Below, piece after piece: positions 4,535 through 7,653 of a stretch of DNA of 7,653 nucleotides. Source of the DNA: an uncultured Christensenella sp. (GTDB lineage: Bacteria; Bacillota; Clostridia; Christensenellales; UBA1242); assembly GCA_905212505.1 (NCBI GenBank), contig CAJMEO010000018.1:1-7653 (forward strand), given 5' to 3'. A program made the translations under genes and the position numbers. The notes under the pieces are model-generated. The model ran no database searches. It saw only the letters and a program-made list of their open reading frames with translations, and was not told the origin of the DNA. Numbering within the stretch: position 1 is the first letter of the stretch; the number at the start of each line of letters is the position of its first letter.

Positions 4535-7500
4535 TTATGCCCTTGAAATTTTTAGGCTTACATTCTCATCATTAACTTTAAAAGTTGTTTCAAATTCTGC
4601 ATCACTTAATGTTTTGCTTTCAATTGCCAAAGTTTCTTCCATAATTTTTGGAAGAAATTTTGAAATAACTTTTTGCATCGTTTCATCGCTAGACGACAAG
4701 TCAAGCACAATTCGGTCTTCAATTTTAAAGTCGGCCTCTTTTCGTGCAACTTGTATTTGACGAGTTATCTCTCTGTAATATCCTTCATAAATTAAATCTT
4801 CAGTTAAAGTTATATCAAGTGCCACTATGTTATTGTTTTCAATTGCAATAGCATACTCCTTTTTAGGCACAAATTTAAGAGTGAAAATGTCAGAACTTTG
4901 TTTTGCAAGCCCTTTCAATGTTACAGACTTGTTTTCTTCAAATTCTTTGATATATTCTTTCATTTCTTCACTTGTTGAATTTTTAAGTGCATTTTGATAT
5001 AAAGGCACTTCTTTGCCCAAAACTTTTCCTGCTTCTTTAAAGTTTAATAACAGTTCTTTGCTGTTAAATTTTTCGTCAGAATCTTCAAACTCAATTTCTT
5101 TAATATTAAGTTCTTCCTTAACAATGTCTTCAAGTGCAATAACGGCTTTTTTATAGTCGTTTTCAACTTTCAAAAACATTGTTTTTAATGGCTGTTTAAC
5201 TTTAATTTTGTGTTCATTTCTAAGTTTTTGCGCAAGATAAATAATTTCTCTTGATTTTTCAATGCTGTCAACAAGATCTTTATATCCAAAACTTGAAATT
5301 TTTTCTATATTGCTTAAATGAACGCTTTTAACTTCGCTTGGCTCAATTTCACAAACAAGATTATTCCAAATATAATCAGAAACAAATGGAATGATTGGAG
5401 CCATCACTTTTATTATATTTTTTATCGCATAGTAAAGTGAATAATATGCATTTATATCACTTTCCCAAAAGCGTTTTCTGTTTGAGCGAATATAGAAATT
5501 AGAAATATCATCAATTAATTTTTCAAAATCTTTAACAACTAAATATGCTTTATTTTCGGCATAATTTTGATCTGAATTGTTAACAAATTCAACAATTTTT
5601 TCAAGAAGCCACTTATCTGTTAAATCTAATTTATCAAAGTTTGGTTTAAAGTTTTCTAGTTTTGGATTGTCAATAACTGCGTAAGTGTTGAAGAAAACAT
5701 AAATGTTCCAAAATGCCAATAATTGTTTTTTTGCTTCATCCAAAAGATTATTCCCAAAACGCATGTCAAAAACAGGATTTGCACTTGCATATAAATATCT
5801 TATTGCCTCTGCCCCAACCTCATCTGCAACCTTATCTGCATCCAAACTGTTTCCGCCACTTTTGTGAAATTCATTTCCATTTTCATCTTTAACATATTGA
5901 TAAGTAACAATTTTTTTGTATGGTGCTTTGCCTGTTAAAATAACACTCATCACCAAAAGTGAATAGAACCAAAGTTTTATTTGTTCAATCATTTCACAAA
6001 CATAATCGCTTGGAAAATTATTATTAAAATATTCTTTATCTGTAAAATATTTTTTTGTTGAAAAAGGAGTTATTCCCGCATCAAGCCAGCAATCGCCAAC
6101 TTCAGGTATACGAGTTAATTCTTCCCCACAATCGCATTTTATTTTTATTTCATCAATATAAGGCCTGTGCAAGTGTGGAATTTTATCAACCAAACTTGGG
6201 TTAACGGCTTTTTGTTTTAATTCTTCTAAACTTCCAATAACGTGAACTTTCCCACAAGTTTTGCAAGTATAAATTGGAAGTGGAAGCCCATAGAACCTAG
6301 AGCGTGAAATATTCCAATCGCCCATATTGTTAAGCCAATCTTGCATACGTTTTTTTGCATACGCAGGTTGGAATTCAACCTCATCAATTGCTTTTAACAG
6401 CATTGGTCTTACTTCATCCATCTTGATATACCAAGTTGATATTAACTTATAAACTAAATCGGTTTTACAACGCCAACAATGAGGATAACTGTGTTTATAT
6501 TTATGAGCATAAAGCAATTTATTGTCGGCTTTTAATCTGTTAACAACATCTTCAACAACATCGGTTGTTTTTTTGCCAGCAATAAATCCGCAACTATCAA
6601 GCATAATGCCTTGTTCATTTATTGGACAAATTTGTGGCATGTCATATTTAAGCCCCAAATCGAAGTCTTCAGCACCACAGCCAGGAGCAATATGCACAAC
6701 GCAAGAGCCCTCGCCCGCTTCAACTTGATCCCAAGGATAAATTTTGTGAACAAAATTTTGAATTTCAAGTTCTGGAAACATGGTTTCATATTCAAGCCCA
6801 ACAAGAACATCCCCTTTAAATTCTTTTAAAACTTTAAGGTCTTCAGTTTTCAAAACCTTAAGGCTGTCTTTTCCAAGAACAAGTTTTTCACCACAATATT
6901 CAACTTCAACATAAGTTAACTCCGGATTAACCGCTAAGGCAACATTGGCACACAATGTCCAAGGCGTTGTTGTCCAACCAACCATCTTAAAATCTTTTCC
7001 TATGACAGGAACTTTAAAAAATATTGCCGTGTGAACAACATCAGAATAACTTCCAGCAAGTTCATGCTCTGATATGCTTGTTCCACATCTTGGACACCAA
7101 ACCATTGGTCGATTTTTTTTAACAAGCCAACCATTTTTGTCACAAACTTTCAAAAAATGCCAAATTGAAGTTATATTTTCATCAGTATTTGTGAAATATG
7201 AATTGTCCCAATCCATAAATTGACCCATACGGATGCTTTGATTTGTAATTTCATTTGCAAAATAATTCACTCTTTCCATGCATTTTTCAGTGAATTTATC
7301 CATTCCATATTTTACAATTTCAGGTTTCCCATTAAGCCCTAGTTCTTTTTCAACATTAACTTCAACCCACATACCTTGTGCATCAAAGCCATTTTGAAAT
7401 TGTTGACTTTCTCCTTTCATGGCATGATATTTTATTGTAATATCTTTTAAAACCCTGCCCCAGAAATGATGGACTCCTGCTCTGTTGTTCGCTGTCATTG

Positions 7501-7639
7501 GCCCATCCAAAAATCTAAAACGTTTTTTACTATCTTTGTTTTTGTCAACAATTTGATTAAACAAATTTTCTTTTTTCCATTTGTCTAACATTTGATGTTC
7601 AACATCAACGAAATTTAATTTTGCCTCTTCTTTTTTCAT
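4535..7639 (-). CDS. ileS: Isoleucyl-tRNA synthetase, type 2 (IleRS2), with altered GVHH signature motif
   Basis: A complete 1034-residue class I synthetase that charges tRNA-Ile with isoleucine in the cytoplasm. Catalytic core: DGPMTANN (45-52), then GVHH (55-58) where the family has HxGH; DWNISRSRFYGLPLP (441-455); GDCWLDAG (515-522); EMIEQIKLWFYSLL (549-562); EFHKS-GGN (590-597) in place of KMSKS. The CP1 editing domain has WTTTPWTLCANVAL (222-235) and HIAPGCGAEDFDLG (316-329). H316 and D325 match the editing His and Asp of known IleRS, so removal of valine should be kept. Cys pairs at 182/185, 388/391, 459/462 and 502/504 may bind zinc. The anticodon-binding helices are followed by a C-terminal domain (REITRQIQVARKEADFKIEDRI) typical of the eukaryote-like type 2 form, without the C-terminal zinc finger of IleRS1. 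Type 2 enzymes are naturally mupirocin-resistant. The start is ATG at 7639 with AGAAGGG close upstream. Promoter and any T-box leader lie outside the window. Whether a second, type 1 ileS exists elsewhere is unknown. Confidence 0.97.
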   Translation of the reverse strand: MKKEEAKLNFVDVEHQMLDKWKKENLFNQIVDKNKDSKKRFRFLDGPMTANNRAGVHHFWGRVLKDITIKYHAMKGESQQFQNGFDAQGMWVEVNVEKELGLNGKPEIVKYGMDKFTEKCMERVNYFANEITNQSIRMGQFMDWDNSYFTNTDENITSIWHFLKVCDKNGWLVKKNRPMVWCPRCGTSISEHELAGSYSDVVHTAIFFKVPVIGKDFKMVGWTTTPWTLCANVALAVNPELTYVEVEYCGEKLVLGKDSLKVLKTEDLKVLKEFKGDVLVGLEYETMFPELEIQNFVHKIYPWDQVEAGEGSCVVHIAPGCGAEDFDLGLKYDMPQICPINEQGIMLDSCGFIAGKKTTDVVEDVVNRLKADNKLLYAHKYKHSYPHCWRCKTDLVYKLISTWYIKMDEVRPMLLKAIDEVEFQPAYAKKRMQDWLNNMGDWNISRSRFYGLPLPIYTCKTCGKVHVIGSLEELKQKAVNPSLVDKIPHLHRPYIDEIKIKCDCGEELTRIPEVGDCWLDAGITPFSTKKYFTDKEYFNNNFPSDYVCEMIEQIKLWFYSLLVMSVILTGKAPYKKIVTYQYVKDENGNEFHKSGGNSLDADKVADEVGAEAIRYLYASANPVFDMRFGNNLLDEAKKQLLAFWNIYVFFNTYAVIDNPKLENFKPNFDKLDLTDKWLLEKIVEFVNNSDQNYAENKAYLVVKDFEKLIDDISNFYIRSNRKRFWESDINAYYSLYYAIKNIIKVMAPIIPFVSDYIWNNLVCEIEPSEVKSVHLSNIEKISSFGYKDLVDSIEKSREIIYLAQKLRNEHKIKVKQPLKTMFLKVENDYKKAVIALEDIVKEELNIKEIEFEDSDEKFNSKELLLNFKEAGKVLGKEVPLYQNALKNSTSEEMKEYIKEFEENKSVTLKGLAKQSSDIFTLKFVPKKEYAIAIENNNIVALDITLTEDLIYEGYYREITRQIQVARKEADFKIEDRIVLDLSSSDETMQKVISKFLPKIMEETLAIESKTLSDAEFETTFKVNDENVSLKISRA

Positions 7640-7642
7640 ATA

Positions 7643-7649
7643 CCCTTCT
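7643..7649 (-). promoter_or_regulatory. Ribosome-binding site of ileS
   Basis: AGAAGGG on the minus strand lies only 3 nt from ATG 7639, a short spacing. The N-terminal sequence that follows (KLNFVDVEHQMLDKW) aligns with the normal start of IleRS, which supports this start. Confidence 0.6.
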
Positions 7650-7653
7650 TTTA

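Noticed and set aside
6522..6829. Open frames on both strands inside ileS
   Set aside because: They are out-of-frame shadows of a strongly conserved synthetase region.
7640..7653. T-box or promoter for ileS
   Set aside because: Only 14 bases upstream of the gene are in the window, so nothing can be said beyond the ribosome-binding site.
1..7653. CRISPR array, insertion sequence, integrase or attachment site next to the tRNAs
   Set aside because: There are no spaced direct repeats, no transposase or integrase reading frame, and no duplicated tRNA 3' end in the window.
1..7653. Mycoplasma code (UGA as Trp)
   Set aside because: UGA ends paralogs 2 and 3 at family-consistent positions, and all genes read well with UGG as Trp.

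Overview
The window is very AT-rich and reads like a low-GC Bacillota-type bacterium. Promoters are near-consensus sigma-A type, terminators are U-tailed hairpins, start sites are purine-rich, and both tRNAs encode their CCA end. UGA is used as stop (for example at 859-861 and 1301-1303) and Trp is UGG, so this is not a Mycoplasma-type code. An uncultivated gut Clostridia or Mollicutes-like lineage is a guess from composition and gene style, not something the sequence proves.

Left part, plus strand (1-1973): three tandem copies of one small unrecognised protein family of about 140 residues. The first is cut by the window edge, the second is intact, and the third carries a one-base frameshift. 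A larger unrecognised gene of 207 residues follows. It has its own strong promoter overlapping the end of copy 3, and it contains the same FDxYPxIK motif that opens copy 2. A symmetric terminator closes this block and also serves the opposing tRNA.

Middle, minus strand (2130-4303): tRNA-Gly(CCC), then a two-gene operon read right to left. It starts from a perfect-consensus promoter at 4275-4303 with a leader of about 130 nt. The first gene is a family 2 glycosyltransferase fused to a GtrA-type membrane domain. The second is a divergent PlsC-like acyltransferase overlapping it by 20 nt. Together they suggest sugar transfer to a lipid carrier and acyl-lipid or envelope-glycolipid synthesis. The operon ends at a strong terminator (2288-2318).

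Right part, minus strand (4387-7653): a complete isoleucyl-tRNA synthetase of 1034 residues followed 49 nt later by tRNA-Thr(CGT) and its terminator. The synthetase is of the IleRS2 (eukaryote-like, mupirocin-resistant) type. Its class I signature HxGH is replaced by GVHH and its KMSKS by EFHKS, a combination expected to give very high resistance to mupirocin-like inhibitors. The synthetase and the unrecognised tandem family are the most interesting parts of the window.
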